DNA of 61,189 nucleotides, from the NCBI GenBank assembly GCA_011523285.1, contig WTHC01000039.1, forward strand, positions 1 to 61,189, written 5' to 3'. The DNA is from Nitrosopumilaceae archaeon. Its GTDB lineage: Archaea > Thermoproteota > Nitrososphaeria > Nitrososphaerales > Nitrosopumilaceae. The position numbers and the translations under genes were made by a program. Within the stretch, counting starts at the first letter, position 1; the number at the start of each line of letters is the position of its first letter. Below the pieces are notes generated by a model. It saw only the letters and a list, made by a program, of their open reading frames with translations. It did no database searches and was not told where the DNA came from. Shown in pieces: positions 1-9,501 of this stretch.

Positions 1-1
1 A

Positions 2-1429
2 GTTAATAACGCAATACCAATTAACACAGATACTAAGATAGATAGAGTTGATGAGTTCAAAAGAATTGAATTTTCTGAGAATATTAGATTTGATATAAAT
101 ATAACACCTCTAAAAATCGGCGAAAATAAAATTGTAATAACTGTTTCTAGTATTGATAATGGAGACAATTTAGATGATTTAAAAGGTATAAATCTTAGTA
201 TTTCAGATTTCAATAAAAATGTAGATAGTATTAATATTCCAATCACAAAGGCAGATGATGATAAAATGGTTTATGAAGGAATTGTATTTTTTGGGTTTTA
301 CGATGAATGGAAAATAGACGTAGAAGCTAAAAGAACAAATGAAGTAAATGAGACTATTTCATTTTATGTTATTATAAAACCACACGCCAACGAATTAAAA
401 ATACAAATATCAGAATATGATTTTCCAGATCCAGAATCAAAACCATTACATGTAATATATCATGATGATTCTATATGGATAAGCGATGTTTCACAAGCTC
501 GTTTATGGCAATTTCTAATAGACGAAAAAAAATTTGCGGAATTCAATTTTGATGGAAGATCGACTACATTTCTAACTGTAGATGACGATGGTAAAATATG
601 GTTTATTGATACAATGGATAACAAGATTGGGTATCTAGATACAAATAAGGAAATTCAAACTATAAAATTACCAACTAAATCAATAGCAACATCGATAACA
701 AGTTTCGATAGTAATATTTGGATCTCTATGGCCGATCATAAATTTATATTAAAATATGATCAAATTAGTAAAAAATTTGAAAAATATAAAACACCTTCAG
801 AATCTTCGTCTATAGTCAATGATTCTAATGGCAATATTTGGTTTACAGAACATAATATTGGTAAAATAGGATATGGTGACAAGTTTACTGGATATGTGAA
901 AGAATTTATTCCAACTAAACCATTAAATGAACCTTTTACATTATTCTTCGATTCTGAAGGAAATTTGTGGATATCAGAACACACTGGTCTTGCGATAACC
1001 AAATTTGATGTAACGTTAGAAGAATTTACTAAAATCGCATTGCCTAATGCTAATGCATCGCCTACTGGGATTACTGAAGATGCATATGGAAATTTGTGGT
1101 TTGCTCAGCATACAGTAGATAATTTAGGAATTTATGATCCTCACAACGACGATCTAATTGAAGTGAGCATACCAACATCTAATTCATTCACTCAATTTCT
1201 AACATCCGACTATAAAAATAGAATTTGGTTTGCAGAACAACAATCAAACAAACTTGGAGTTGTAGACATTACAGAAAAGGATAGTAACATAATGAATAAT
1301 ATAGAGAGTATAGATGACAATCAAGGATTGAGACCTACATTATTAGTTTTTCCATCAATTGGGTTAGTAATAATCATCATGGCGTTGTTATTAAGAAAAA
1401 ATATAGCAAGTAAGAACGTCGCTTCATAA
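2..1429 (+). CDS. Beta-propeller surface protein with YtkA-like domain (5' partial)
   Basis: The reading frame is open from the left edge of the window, so the N-terminus lies outside; about 475 residues are visible. The first ~130 residues look like a beta-sandwich of the YtkA/CopC-associated kind. They are followed by about six repeats of a W-bearing motif of the type NIWFTEHNIGKIGY, typical of a virginiamycin-B-lyase-like (Vgb) propeller. A single hydrophobic helix (LLVFPSIGLVIIIMALLL) and a basic tail end the protein. This suggests a propeller outside the membrane held by a C-terminal anchor. In thaumarchaea such proteins often carry a CopC/CopD copper module upstream, but that part cannot be seen. 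It is convergent with the metal transporter and the two stop codons abut. Propeller and anchor are seen; the copper link is inference. Confidence 0.7.
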   Translation, partial: VNNAIPINTDTKIDRVDEFKRIEFSENIRFDINITPLKIGENKIVITVSSIDNGDNLDDLKGINLSISDFNKNVDSINIPITKADDDKMVYEGIVFFGFYDEWKIDVEAKRTNEVNETISFYVIIKPHANELKIQISEYDFPDPESKPLHVIYHDDSIWISDVSQARLWQFLIDEKKFAEFNFDGRSTTFLTVDDDGKIWFIDTMDNKIGYLDTNKEIQTIKLPTKSIATSITSFDSNIWISMADHKFILKYDQISKKFEKYKTPSESSSIVNDSNGNIWFTEHNIGKIGYGDKFTGYVKEFIPTKPLNEPFTLFFDSEGNLWISEHTGLAITKFDVTLEEFTKIALPNANASPTGITEDAYGNLWFAQHTVDNLGIYDPHNDDLIEVSIPTSNSFTQFLTSDYKNRIWFAEQQSNKLGVVDITEKDSNIMNNIESIDDNQGLRPTLLVFPSIGLVIIIMALLLRKNIASKNVAS

Positions 1430-2248
1430 TTATGATCTATTTATAATACCTACATACTTCATGCAAATTGTAGCTACGAAGATCAAAATTGAGATTAATA
1501 CAATAGTACCAGACGAAGTAATATCTAATAAATAAGAAAGCAATATTCCAATAACAACAGAACAAACAGAAATTGTCATGGATAACATAATTGTTTTTTT
1601 GAAACTTTTACCATACAATATCGCAGTAATGTTTGGTATGACAAGAAGAGATGATATTAACAATATTCCTACCAATTGAATGGATGTAACTACTGTAATT
1701 CCAGCAATTGATATTAATAAATAATTTATTTGTTCAACGCGAACTCCACTTATTTGAGCTTGTTCTTCATTAAATGTAGAATAAAGTATTTGGCGGTATA
1801 GAAGTGATATGATGATGAGTATAGATATTGTAAGTGCAATGATAACGATTGTATCTTCAATATTAACAAGTAAAATACTTCCAAACAAGAAGCTAAAAAT
1901 ATCTATTGTAAAACCTCCCGATATACTAATTAAAATGAGTCCTATTGAGATTCCAGAAGATAATAAAATAGCCACTGATGATTCTCCAGATATATCAAAT
2001 TTCTTTTTAATTTTTGTAATAATAATGGCACTAGATAACGAGATTAGATATGCAGTCCATATGGGATATATTCCTAGTAGAAGTCCCATAGCGATTCCTC
2101 CAAATGATGAATGAGCTATAGCATCACCAAATAAGGAATACCTTCTCAAAACAAGAAACATTCCGACAACAGAACATAATAAAGATATAGCTATTCCTGA
2201 AATGATGGCCCTTTGTATGAAGCTATAAGCAAGTATTTCAAAGATCAT
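1430..2248 (-). CDS. Zinc/manganese-type ABC transporter permease (ZnuB/TroC family)
   Basis: A 272-residue protein made almost entirely of hydrophobic helices (about eight), of the ABC-3 permease family. The N-terminus has the family pattern FLVLRRYSLFGDAIAHSSFGG, where the small residues and the DAIAH segment are conserved in metal permeases. It starts at an ATG inside the end of the ATPase gene (11-base overlap), so the two are co-transcribed and translationally coupled. Together they would import a divalent metal such as Zn or Mn. Metal specificity cannot be read from the sequence. No periplasmic-type binding protein is adjacent. Confidence 0.9.
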   Translation of the reverse strand: MIFEILAYSFIQRAIISGIAISLLCSVVGMFLVLRRYSLFGDAIAHSSFGGIAMGLLLGIYPIWTAYLISLSSAIIITKIKKKFDISGESSVAILLSSGISIGLILISISGGFTIDIFSFLFGSILLVNIEDTIVIIALTISILIIISLLYRQILYSTFNEEQAQISGVRVEQINYLLISIAGITVVTSIQLVGILLISSLLVIPNITAILYGKSFKKTIMLSMTISVCSVVIGILLSYLLDITSSGTIVLISILIFVATICMKYVGIINRS

Positions 2249-2966
2249 TTTGATGATTTTGTATATGTTCTTGCATGGAAGATTCAGAATATTTTTTTAA
2301 TAGATTATCGTTGTTGAAAAAATCGTTTGATACACCATGGAAAAATAATGTTCTATTTAAACACGCGACTTTATTTGCTAACATATGCACAGCATTCAAG
2401 TCATGTGATGACCATATTATAGTTATTTTGTTTTGATGTAGTTTAGTTAATATATCATAAAATAATTCTGTGCTATGTTTATCTATCCCAGTAACTGGTT
2501 CATCTAAAATTAATATTTTTGGGCGTCCGGCCAATGCTTTAGCTATAAATACACGTTGTTGTTGGCCTGCAGATAATTCTCCAATACGTTTGTGTGCTAG
2601 TTCATGTATCCAAACTTGTTGTAAAACTTCATTTATTCTATTATCATCATGATTTTTTCTTAATCCCATTTTAATCACTTCGTGAACAGTGATAGGGAAA
2701 TTTTTATCAAATTGAGGCTTTTGTTGTACATAGCCTATATGTTTTAAATATTCTTGTGATTTTCGTATGTCTTCATTAAAAAATTTTATTGTTCCGCAAT
2801 ATTGATTTATCATTCCCAGCATACATGAAAAAAGCGTGGTTTTACCTGCTCCATTCGGTCCAATTATTCCTAAAAAATCATTTTGTTCAACATCAAAATT
2901 AATATTTTCGAGTGTGATTGATTTATTATATTTAACATTTAATTTTTTAATTTCAACTATTTTCAA
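2238..2966 (-). CDS. Metal ABC transporter ATP-binding protein (ZnuC-like)
   Basis: A 242-residue ABC ATPase. Walker A GPNGAGKTT is at residues 36-44, the Q-loop (YVQQKP) near 79-84, the signature LSAGQQQR at 131-138, Walker B ILILDEP at 151-157 and the switch His in SSHDLN near 190. The length and the signature fit the ZnuC/MntA metal-uptake subfamily. It is the first gene of a two-gene operon with the permease, which it overlaps by 11 bases. The start is a TTG; no better in-frame ATG lies before the conserved N-terminal strand. Confidence 0.93.
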   Translation of the reverse strand: MKIVEIKKLNVKYNKSITLENINFDVEQNDFLGIIGPNGAGKTTLFSCMLGMINQYCGTIKFFNEDIRKSQEYLKHIGYVQQKPQFDKNFPITVHEVIKMGLRKNHDDNRINEVLQQVWIHELAHKRIGELSAGQQQRVFIAKALAGRPKILILDEPVTGIDKHSTELFYDILTKLHQNKITIIWSSHDLNAVHMLANKVACLNRTLFFHGVSNDFFNNDNLLKKYSESSMQEHIQNHQNDL

Positions 2967-3050
2967 TGTACAAAATCGTCTTAATATTAATAGTATATTA
3001 TGTTGATCATTTATTTAGACAACGATTAGTGTTCTCATGCAGTTGTAAAT

Positions 3051-3986
3051 TTATTTATGTTCAAATCCATTTTTGGTTAGTATTAAGCCTAGTAGTGCTG
3101 CTCTAGTATACTTACCATATTCGGCTTGTTTAAAATATTTAGCATGTTTAGAAGTATCTATATTGTTTGGTATTTCATCAAGCCTCGGTAGCGGGTGTAA
3201 AATTATTGAGTTTTTCTTCAATTTTTTGATCACAGAATTATCAATAACATAACTTCCTCTAACCTTGAAATATTCCTCTTTATCTTGAAATCTTTCTTTT
3301 TGAATTCTAGTAACATAGATTACATCTAAATCATGAATATAATCATTTAATTCTGTGGATTCTGTTAGTTGTAACTTTTTTTTTATATCATAAATTGAAT
3401 CTGATCTTATTCTCAATGCTTCGGGTGAGATCAGATATACGGTAACATCATAACTGCTTAAACCGTATAGCAGAGAGTAAACAGTTCGCCCATATTTTAG
3501 ATCGCCTACTATTGCTATTTTTAAACCATCTATTTTTTTGGTTTCCTTGTTTATTGTGTATAGATCCTGTATAGTTTGTGTAGGATGTTCTTCAGTACCA
3601 CTGCCAGCATTAATTATTGGTTTTGTTGATATTTCAGAGGCAAATTTGCTTGAACCGTCTAGAGGGTGACGTAAAACTAAGACATCAGAATATAAAGATA
3701 TTATTTTTATTGTATCTGCAAGGCTTTCGCCTTTTTGTGTAGATGACAAGATATTGGAAGTTGCTAAAGTGTTACCTCCAATATAAGACATAGCAGATTC
3801 AAAGCTCAAACGTGTTCTTGTACTTGGTTCAAAAAATATACATCCTAATGTTTTACCACTACAAATATTGTAGTTACTATTATGTTGTATTAATTTGTCT
3901 GTAACATCAAAAAGCAATTCAAAATCTTGTCGTGTTAGATCTCTAACAGATGTTAGACTTCGTTGAAAAAATGTATTATAGATCAT
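3051..3986 (-). CDS. pyrB: Aspartate carbamoyltransferase, catalytic subunit
   Basis: Condenses carbamoyl phosphate with aspartate in the second step of pyrimidine synthesis. The carbamoyl-phosphate motif STRTR, the QKGES loop (Lys and Ser from the neighbouring subunit), the HPTQ motif and the late HPLPR motif are all present, and the ~310-residue length is normal. An upstream in-frame ATG gives three extra residues (MIK). I prefer the inner ATG because homologues begin near MIYNTFFQRSL and an AT-rich TATA-like stretch then lies about 26 bases upstream. It is transcribed away from pyrI, its regulatory partner, with only a short shared intergenic region. Confidence 0.95.
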   Translation of the reverse strand: MIYNTFFQRSLTSVRDLTRQDFELLFDVTDKLIQHNSNYNICSGKTLGCIFFEPSTRTRLSFESAMSYIGGNTLATSNILSSTQKGESLADTIKIISLYSDVLVLRHPLDGSSKFASEISTKPIINAGSGTEEHPTQTIQDLYTINKETKKIDGLKIAIVGDLKYGRTVYSLLYGLSSYDVTVYLISPEALRIRSDSIYDIKKKLQLTESTELNDYIHDLDVIYVTRIQKERFQDKEEYFKVRGSYVIDNSVIKKLKKNSIILHPLPRLDEIPNNIDTSKHAKYFKQAEYGKYTRAALLGLILTKNGFEHK

Positions 3987-3992
3987 TTTAAT

Positions 3993-4024
3993 CATATATA
4001 CTGGTATAGGATATACAAAGTATA
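3993..4024. promoter_or_regulatory. Shared divergent pyrB/pyrI promoter region
   Basis: This segment separates the starts of pyrB (leftward) and pyrI (rightward). It holds TATA-like stretches in both directions: catatatact about 26-36 bases upstream of the pyrI ATG, and tttgtatatcc on the minus strand about 26 bases upstream of the inner pyrB ATG. Both spacings predict very short or absent 5' leaders. Boxes are judged by eye only. Confidence 0.45.
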
Positions 4025-4029
4025 CTATA

Positions 4030-4485
4030 ATGAAAGAAGCGAATCTTTTGGTACGAAGAATAAAGGATGGTACTGTTATAGATCATATAAATAAAGGAAA
4101 AGGACTATATGTTTTAAATGCGTTAGATATAGATGGAAAAGATGGTAATGTAATAACTATCGCGTTAAATGTAAAAAGTAAAAAATTTGATAAAAAAGAC
4201 ATTATAAAAGTAGAAAATAAGTTTTTAAAGGAAGATGATACAAATATGCTTGCAGTAATTGTTCCAGAAGCAACTGTAAACATAATAAAAAATTTTAATC
4301 TAGTTGAAAAACGGCATTTGACATTACCCGATCAAATAATTAGAATTTTTGCATGTGGGAACCCAAATTGCATCACAAATAGCAATGAAAATATTGAAAC
4401 TGTAATGAATGTGATAGACAAAAAAATATTACAATGTAAATATTGTAGAAGAGTACTCGACATCAACAAATTACTATATGCATGA
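4030..4485 (+). CDS. pyrI: Aspartate carbamoyltransferase, regulatory subunit
   Basis: A 151-residue subunit that binds nucleotide effectors and bridges catalytic trimers. The N-terminal allosteric domain runs to about residue 100. The C-terminal zinc domain has its four cysteines at 109, 114, 136 and 139 (CGNPNC and CKYC), the standard ATCase regulatory-chain pattern. It lies head-to-head with pyrB rather than after it, so equal subunit supply would rely on paired promoters. Length and motifs are complete. Confidence 0.95.
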   Translation: MKEANLLVRRIKDGTVIDHINKGKGLYVLNALDIDGKDGNVITIALNVKSKKFDKKDIIKVENKFLKEDDTNMLAVIVPEATVNIIKNFNLVEKRHLTLPDQIIRIFACGNPNCITNSNENIETVMNVIDKKILQCKYCRRVLDINKLLYA

Positions 4486-4520
4486 TTTCTAAATATAAAT
4501 TAAAAAATATGATTTTGTTA

Positions 4521-4829
4521 TTATTGTCCAAGTATTATGAACATCATAACTATTCCGTATATTGCAATTGATTCTACCATACCAATGAATATAAATACCT
4601 TGGACTGAAGAGCTGGATTTTCACTAATCACAGCTAGGCCAGCAGATCCAACATATCCTAAACCAATACCTGCACCACCAGCTGCTAGACCGAAGGCCAA
4701 ACCTGCACCAAGTAATTTTGCGCCAGCATCGTCGTTAGTATCTTTGGTAGATTCTTCACCATATACAGTAGTGATACCTGTTACGGAAATCGCGAATATC
4801 ATAAAAATCAGAAGCGTCAAATATTTCAT
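4521..4829 (-). CDS. atpK: A-type ATP synthase proteolipid subunit K (c-ring)
   Basis: A 102-residue proteolipid that forms the membrane ion-translocating ring. The first ~24 residues look like a cleavable signal peptide ending near VYGEES, followed by an acidic linker. The two-helix hairpin is glycine-rich (LAAGGAGIGLGYVGS) in helix 1 and carries the ion-binding glutamate at residue 86 (MVESIAIYG) in helix 2. It is the last gene of the leftward E-A-B-D-small ORF-K operon. A signal peptide on subunit K is known in several archaea. Confidence 0.92.
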   Translation of the reverse strand: MKYLTLLIFMIFAISVTGITTVYGEESTKDTNDDAGAKLLGAGLAFGLAAGGAGIGLGYVGSAGLAVISENPALQSKVFIFIGMVESIAIYGIVMMFIILGQ

Positions 4830-4883
4830 TATTGTATTGTTAACTTACTATTCCATATTTAAATCATAAGGCGATTTAATAAT

Positions 4884-5015
4884 TTAAATCTGGCTTGATG
4901 TCTTTTTCTTAAATTCTTCTAACGTTTTCTTAATTTTAGTAGTTGAATTGTTATGATATTTTTCTAATACAGCGATTGATTTTTGCAATATATTTTGGAT
5001 TTCTTCTTTTGTCAT
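4884..5015 (-). CDS. 43-residue ORF inside the ATP synthase operon
   Basis: A 43-residue frame starts at an ATG that overlaps the atpD stop in an ATGA arrangement and ends at TAA shortly before the atpK start. The predicted protein begins MTKEEIQNILQKSIAVLEKY and continues as a charged Lys/Glu-rich helix ending in SSQI. It is soluble and probably one amphipathic or coiled-coil helix. The overlap with atpD and the packing between D and K argue that it is translated. It is much shorter than known subunits F or H (about 100 residues each). It could be a reduced stalk helix, but that is inference; I do not recognise it. Confidence 0.6.
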   Translation of the reverse strand: MTKEEIQNILQKSIAVLEKYHNNSTTKIKKTLEEFKKKTSSQI

Positions 5016-5644
5016 TTTCTCTTTTCAATAGCAGCTTTCACTTTTTTTAATCTTGCGAATTCTTCACGTTCTCGTTCTTCCAATGTTGCTAAAATAAATC
5101 GTATCTTATGATTATATTGAGGAATGATTATATTTTCTAATGCGTTTAATAATTTCTGTGTTTTTTCAAGAGCTTTAGCTAGACTCAATATAGAGTTTTC
5201 ATATTCTGCAGCTTTACATATGCTTGGTAAAATATTTTTAATTTGTTTAGTTGCCCTATCAATGGATGTATTTGTATCAATAAATCCATATGGGGTAGAT
5301 TTAGAATCATTTTTCATAACTTGAAGAGTTGGAGTTGTTACATCTACTATTCTTTTAACATCAACATCTACTTCCACTGCGGCAGGAGTAGATTTTGCTA
5401 TTGAATCAATAGTGCGAGTACCTAACGATAAATATGCATCATTTACAGATTTGTATATATCCTGTAATGGATTCCATATATCACTTCGTGCTTGTGTAGC
5501 CTCTGCGATCATTTCTTCTATATTTTTGAGAAGAACTTTACGTTTATCATCAAGAATTTTTTGCACCATGACAGCAACTTGACTAGATCTCTTGTACTTG
5601 AGAAGTTCAATTTTTGTTGCAGAAACACTTTGAGCAAACGACAT
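5012..5644 (-). CDS. atpD: A-type ATP synthase subunit D (central stalk)
   Basis: A 210-residue protein forming the long coiled-coil rotor of the central stalk. The N-terminus (VSATKIELLKYKRSSQVA) resembles the family start at the usual place, and the C-terminus (KIRFILATLEEREREEFARL) is the conserved second helix that enters the A3B3 head. The middle is more acidic and Thr/Ser-rich. It is one base after atpB and overlaps the following small ORF by four bases, so it is part of the operon. Confidence 0.93.
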   Translation of the reverse strand: MSFAQSVSATKIELLKYKRSSQVAVMVQKILDDKRKVLLKNIEEMIAEATQARSDIWNPLQDIYKSVNDAYLSLGTRTIDSIAKSTPAAVEVDVDVKRIVDVTTPTLQVMKNDSKSTPYGFIDTNTSIDRATKQIKNILPSICKAAEYENSILSLAKALEKTQKLLNALENIIIPQYNHKIRFILATLEEREREEFARLKKVKAAIEKRK

Positions 5645-5645
5645 T

Positions 5646-7031
5646 TTATTTTGTTGATTTATAATACATAGAAATAAACTTATCCTTAACTTTAGTTAAT
5701 TCATTTTTTGGTAGTAATGAAGCCGCTTTCCATTGTAATAGAAGTGTTTCATCAATAGATCTGTTTTCATCTACATCTTGAGTTAAAAATTCTTTTTCGA
5801 GTGTGTCTCCAAAGTCTAGATATTTTAGATCAATATTTGTAAGTCCAGCTTTACCAACTATCCCGACAAGAGCACGTACTTCTTGAGCTCTTGAATACGC
5901 ATCATAATTTTGATTTGATATTTCCTGATGATCTGCTCGTGTTCGCCCTTCGCCAATACCATCTTTCATTATTCTACTCAGACTCATCAAAATGTTTACT
6001 GGAGGGTAGACACCTTGTCTAAACAAATCACGCCCCAAAACAATTTGACCTTCTGTTATGTATCCAGTTAGATCTGGTATTGGGTGAGTTATATCGTCAG
6101 AAGGCATAGATAAAATTGGCATTTGTGTCACACTACCATTTTTACCTCTTAATCTACCAGCTCTTTCATATATTGTAGAAAGATCAGTATATAGATATCC
6201 AGGATATCCTTTTCTGCCAGGAACTTCTTCACGAGCTGCGCTGATTTCTCTCAATGCTTCAGCATAATTTGTCATGTCTGTAAGTATTACTAATACATGC
6301 ATACCTACTTCATATGCTAAATATTCAGCAACAGTCAGAGCTACACGAGGTGTAATAATTCTCTCTATAGCAGGATCATCTGCAAGGTTAAGAAATAATA
6401 CGCTTCTTTTTAGAGCTCCAGATTCTTCCAAACTACGCCTAAAATATTCTGATTCACTATATTGAACTCCGATTGCCGCAAAAACAACAGCAAATTCATC
6501 ATTAGTACCTACTACAGAAGCTTGTCTAGCAATTTGCGCAGCAAGCACATTATGAGACATTCCAGAACCTGAAAATATAGGAAGTTTTTGTCCACGTACT
6601 AATGTAAGCATACCGTCTATAACTGACACTCCAGTTTGTATGAAATCTCTTGGATATTCACGTTGTTCTGGATTCATGGGAGAACCATTTATATCTAAGA
6701 ACTTGTCTGCAATTGGATCCGGTAATCCGTCCTTTGGTCGTCCAAGACCATCAAATATTCTTCCTAGAACTTGTTCAGAAACAGGCATTTCCATAACTTT
6801 TCCAACGAATTTAGCATTAGTTTGAGATATAGATAATCCAGTAGTACCTTCAAAAACTTGTACAACTGCTTTACCATTTCCAACTTCAAGTACTTTACCT
6901 AACCTTTTTTCACCAGATGTTGTTTGTATTTCAACCAATTCATCAAAAGCAGCGTTTTCTACATCATCCACTACTACTAAAGGGCCTTTAATTTCGGCTA
7001 TTTTACTATATTGAATTCCACTTTTTGCCAT
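5646..7031 (-). CDS. atpB: A-type ATP synthase subunit B (non-catalytic)
   Basis: A 461-residue subunit of the A3B3 head. The region equivalent to the P-loop reads FSGSGMSHN and lacks GKT, as expected for the non-catalytic nucleotide-site subunit. The sequence [15 protein letters not shown] and the segment around [13 protein letters not shown] are family hallmarks. The ATG start is four bases after atpA. Full length and intact. Confidence 0.97.
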   Translation of the reverse strand: MAKSGIQYSKIAEIKGPLVVVDDVENAAFDELVEIQTTSGEKRLGKVLEVGNGKAVVQVFEGTTGLSISQTNAKFVGKVMEMPVSEQVLGRIFDGLGRPKDGLPDPIADKFLDINGSPMNPEQREYPRDFIQTGVSVIDGMLTLVRGQKLPIFSGSGMSHNVLAAQIARQASVVGTNDEFAVVFAAIGVQYSESEYFRRSLEESGALKRSVLFLNLADDPAIERIITPRVALTVAEYLAYEVGMHVLVILTDMTNYAEALREISAAREEVPGRKGYPGYLYTDLSTIYERAGRLRGKNGSVTQMPILSMPSDDITHPIPDLTGYITEGQIVLGRDLFRQGVYPPVNILMSLSRIMKDGIGEGRTRADHQEISNQNYDAYSRAQEVRALVGIVGKAGLTNIDLKYLDFGDTLEKEFLTQDVDENRSIDETLLLQWKAASLLPKNELTKVKDKFISMYYKSTK

Positions 7032-7035
7032 TTTA

Positions 7036-8805
7036 TTATTTCACACTCTTAATGTTTTTAAATTGTTCATTAATTTCAGTGTTTAATTGTTCTAGTTTTT
7101 CGATTTGATCATCATGTACTTCCATTCGTGCTTTTAGCAAGGTGCCTATTACTGGCATAGATCTTATATCATTAATTGATACTCCATTTTTAATAGCTTG
7201 TATTCCAGAATGATAAAACATCATTAATAATTCTAATAATTTGAATTGTTTAGTAGGACTACAATAAGTATCAACGTTGTCAAAAGAATTTTGTTGCAAA
7301 ATACCAATTTTGATCATTCGTGCAACTTCCAAAATTAGTTTTTCTTCATCTGGTAATGCTTCTGGCCCCAATAATCTAACAATTTCTTTTAATGTGTCTT
7401 CACGTTGCAATATTCCATATATTTCACCACGTATTTTGAACCAATCATTACTAACATTTTTGCTCCACCATTTTGCAACATCATTTAGATATCCAGAATA
7501 ACTACTCATCCAATTTATAGATGGATAATGTCTTGAATAAGCTAATTTTGCATCTAAAGCCCAAAATGTTTTGATGAATCTCATAGTATGCGTAGTAACG
7601 GGTTCTGTGAAATCCCCTCCCGATGGAGATACTGCTCCAACCAAGCTTACGGATCCATCTCTATCTGGAGAACCATTTGCTTGCACTCTACCAGCTCTTT
7701 CATAAAATTCAGCTAGTCTGGAAGCTAAATATGACGGATAGCCTTCTTCTGCGGGCATTTCTTCTAATCTTCCACTCATTTCTCTAAGAGCTTCTGCCCA
7801 TCTACTTGTAGAATCAGCTACAAGTACTACATCTTTACCCATGTCCCTATAGTATTCTGCTATAGTGACTCCAGTATAGATGCTGGCTTCTCGTGCTGCT
7901 ACAGGCATATTACTTGTGTTAGCAACAAGTACTGTTCTATCCATTAATGGTTTTCCACTTCTTGGATCTTTGAGTTTTGGAAATTCTACAAGTACTTCAG
8001 TCATTTCATTCCCACGTTCTCCACAGCCTATGTATACTACAACTTGAGAATCAGCCCATTTAGCTATTTGGTGTAAAGTGACTGTTTTTCCAGTACCAAA
8101 AGCACCAGGAATAGATCCAGTACCGCCTTTAGCCAGAGGAAAAAATGTATCAATCACTCTTTGACCTGTCAATAATGGCACAGTAGGATCGTATCGTTTT
8201 TTATATGGACGTGGTTGTCTAACTGGCCATTTATGATACATCTTAATGTTGTCTGATTGACCATTTTTATCAACAGATGCTATTTCTGTTTCTATATCAT
8301 ATTTTCCTTCTTTAACAACATTAGTAACTTTACCGCCAGGATGAGTTGGTGCTAACATAATACTATGTTCTATTAATTCTGTTTCATGTACAGTCCCTAA
8401 AATAGATCCGTGAGAAATTTCATCTCCAACATTAACGTTAGGAACAAATGTGTATTTCTTACTCATATCTACGGGCGAGGTCACAATACCACGTCCAATA
8501 AATGAGCCTGATTTTTTAGATAATTCTTTTAATGGTCGTTGTATACCATCATATATTTGTCCTATTATTCCAGGGCCTAGGAATACACTGAGAGGGTTAC
8601 CAGTGCCTATAACAGGTTCTCCAGGTTTGAGACCACTAGTAGATTCATAAACTTGAATAAAAGCTACATCACCAGTTAATCTGATGACTTCTCCAATTAG
8701 TTTAGATTCTCCTACAGAAACAGTTTCATACATTTTTGCATCCGACATCCCATCAGCTTTGACTGCAGGTCCACTAACCCAAATTATTCTACCTTTAGCA
8801 ACCAT
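7036..8805 (-). CDS. atpA: A-type ATP synthase subunit A (catalytic)
   Basis: A 589-residue catalytic subunit. The P-loop GAFGTGKT is at about 234-241, followed by the conserved [10 protein letters not shown] segment with the catalytic Glu. Residues ~110-190 form the non-homologous insertion found only in A/V-type A subunits. [13 protein letters not shown] and the YERAGR motif are intact. Length is normal for archaea. Its start directly follows the atpE stop, and atpB follows after four bases. It synthesises ATP from the ion gradient produced by ammonia oxidation if the host is an ammonia oxidiser. Confidence 0.97.
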   Translation of the reverse strand: MVAKGRIIWVSGPAVKADGMSDAKMYETVSVGESKLIGEVIRLTGDVAFIQVYESTSGLKPGEPVIGTGNPLSVFLGPGIIGQIYDGIQRPLKELSKKSGSFIGRGIVTSPVDMSKKYTFVPNVNVGDEISHGSILGTVHETELIEHSIMLAPTHPGGKVTNVVKEGKYDIETEIASVDKNGQSDNIKMYHKWPVRQPRPYKKRYDPTVPLLTGQRVIDTFFPLAKGGTGSIPGAFGTGKTVTLHQIAKWADSQVVVYIGCGERGNEMTEVLVEFPKLKDPRSGKPLMDRTVLVANTSNMPVAAREASIYTGVTIAEYYRDMGKDVVLVADSTSRWAEALREMSGRLEEMPAEEGYPSYLASRLAEFYERAGRVQANGSPDRDGSVSLVGAVSPSGGDFTEPVTTHTMRFIKTFWALDAKLAYSRHYPSINWMSSYSGYLNDVAKWWSKNVSNDWFKIRGEIYGILQREDTLKEIVRLLGPEALPDEEKLILEVARMIKIGILQQNSFDNVDTYCSPTKQFKLLELLMMFYHSGIQAIKNGVSINDIRSMPVIGTLLKARMEVHDDQIEKLEQLNTEINEQFKNIKSVK

Positions 8806-9402
8806 TTAATTATTCACACCAAATTTTGTTGCAATTTCTTTCCTTATTAAAGGCTTCATGTTTGCAAGTCTAGCATCTATTGTGTTATCTAATATCATTG
8901 CACCATTTTTAGATTTTGCTTTAATTCCTCCTAAACATGCTATTCTTTTTGATGCCAATTTCACTGTGGTGAATTTAGTTAAAACAGATTTAATAATTGT
9001 CTCGTCTTTATCATTTATTGAAACTTCGATATCAGAAGTTCCAAGTGTTTTTATGGATTCGTCTATTAAAGATGACAGAAATTTAGAATATTCATTCTCG
9101 CGGGCCATATTTTCAAGTTTAGATGTAACTGTAGAAAAAACTTTTTCTATGTATTCTTCCAGTATTGCAAGTTGTTTATTTCGAGATTCTAATTCAGCGC
9201 TTCCAATTATTTGTTTAGTTAATTTATCTGATTCTTTTTTGCCATTATTGATTATTTTATCATATTCATTGGCAAGAGAATCATAAGATTTCAACAGTAC
9301 TTCTTTGGATTCATTTAAAGTATCTATCAAATTAGATGTCAACTCAGATTCAGACTGTGTTATGATTGTATTTAATAGATTTTCTAATTTATTAAGTTCC
9401 AT
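8806..9402 (-). CDS. atpE: A-type ATP synthase subunit E (peripheral stalk)
   Basis: A 198-residue protein with a long charged N-terminal helix (about 1-105, heptad-like Leu/Ile spacing) and a mixed C-terminal domain ending in RKEIATKFGVN. This is the layout of subunit E, which pairs with a partner helix to form the peripheral stalk holding the head. It is first in the leftward operon and its stop abuts the atpA start. No neighbouring gene resembles the usual H partner. Confidence 0.85.
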   Translation of the reverse strand: MELNKLENLLNTIITQSESELTSNLIDTLNESKEVLLKSYDSLANEYDKIINNGKKESDKLTKQIIGSAELESRNKQLAILEEYIEKVFSTVTSKLENMARENEYSKFLSSLIDESIKTLGTSDIEVSINDKDETIIKSVLTKFTTVKLASKRIACLGGIKAKSKNGAMILDNTIDARLANMKPLIRKEIATKFGVNN

Positions 9403-9501
9403 TTAAGCCGTTTTGTTTTGATTTATAACTGATTTTAATGTTTTGAATGGCGTATAGAATTAATTTAGAAAGACTTATTTTTTGATGCACATAGGTATAA
9501 T

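Noticed and set aside
3051-3995. Ornithine carbamoyltransferase as identity of the pyrB gene
   Set aside because: The STRTR motif is shared, but the HPLDGSSK segment, HPLPR and the adjacent pyrI support aspartate carbamoyltransferase.
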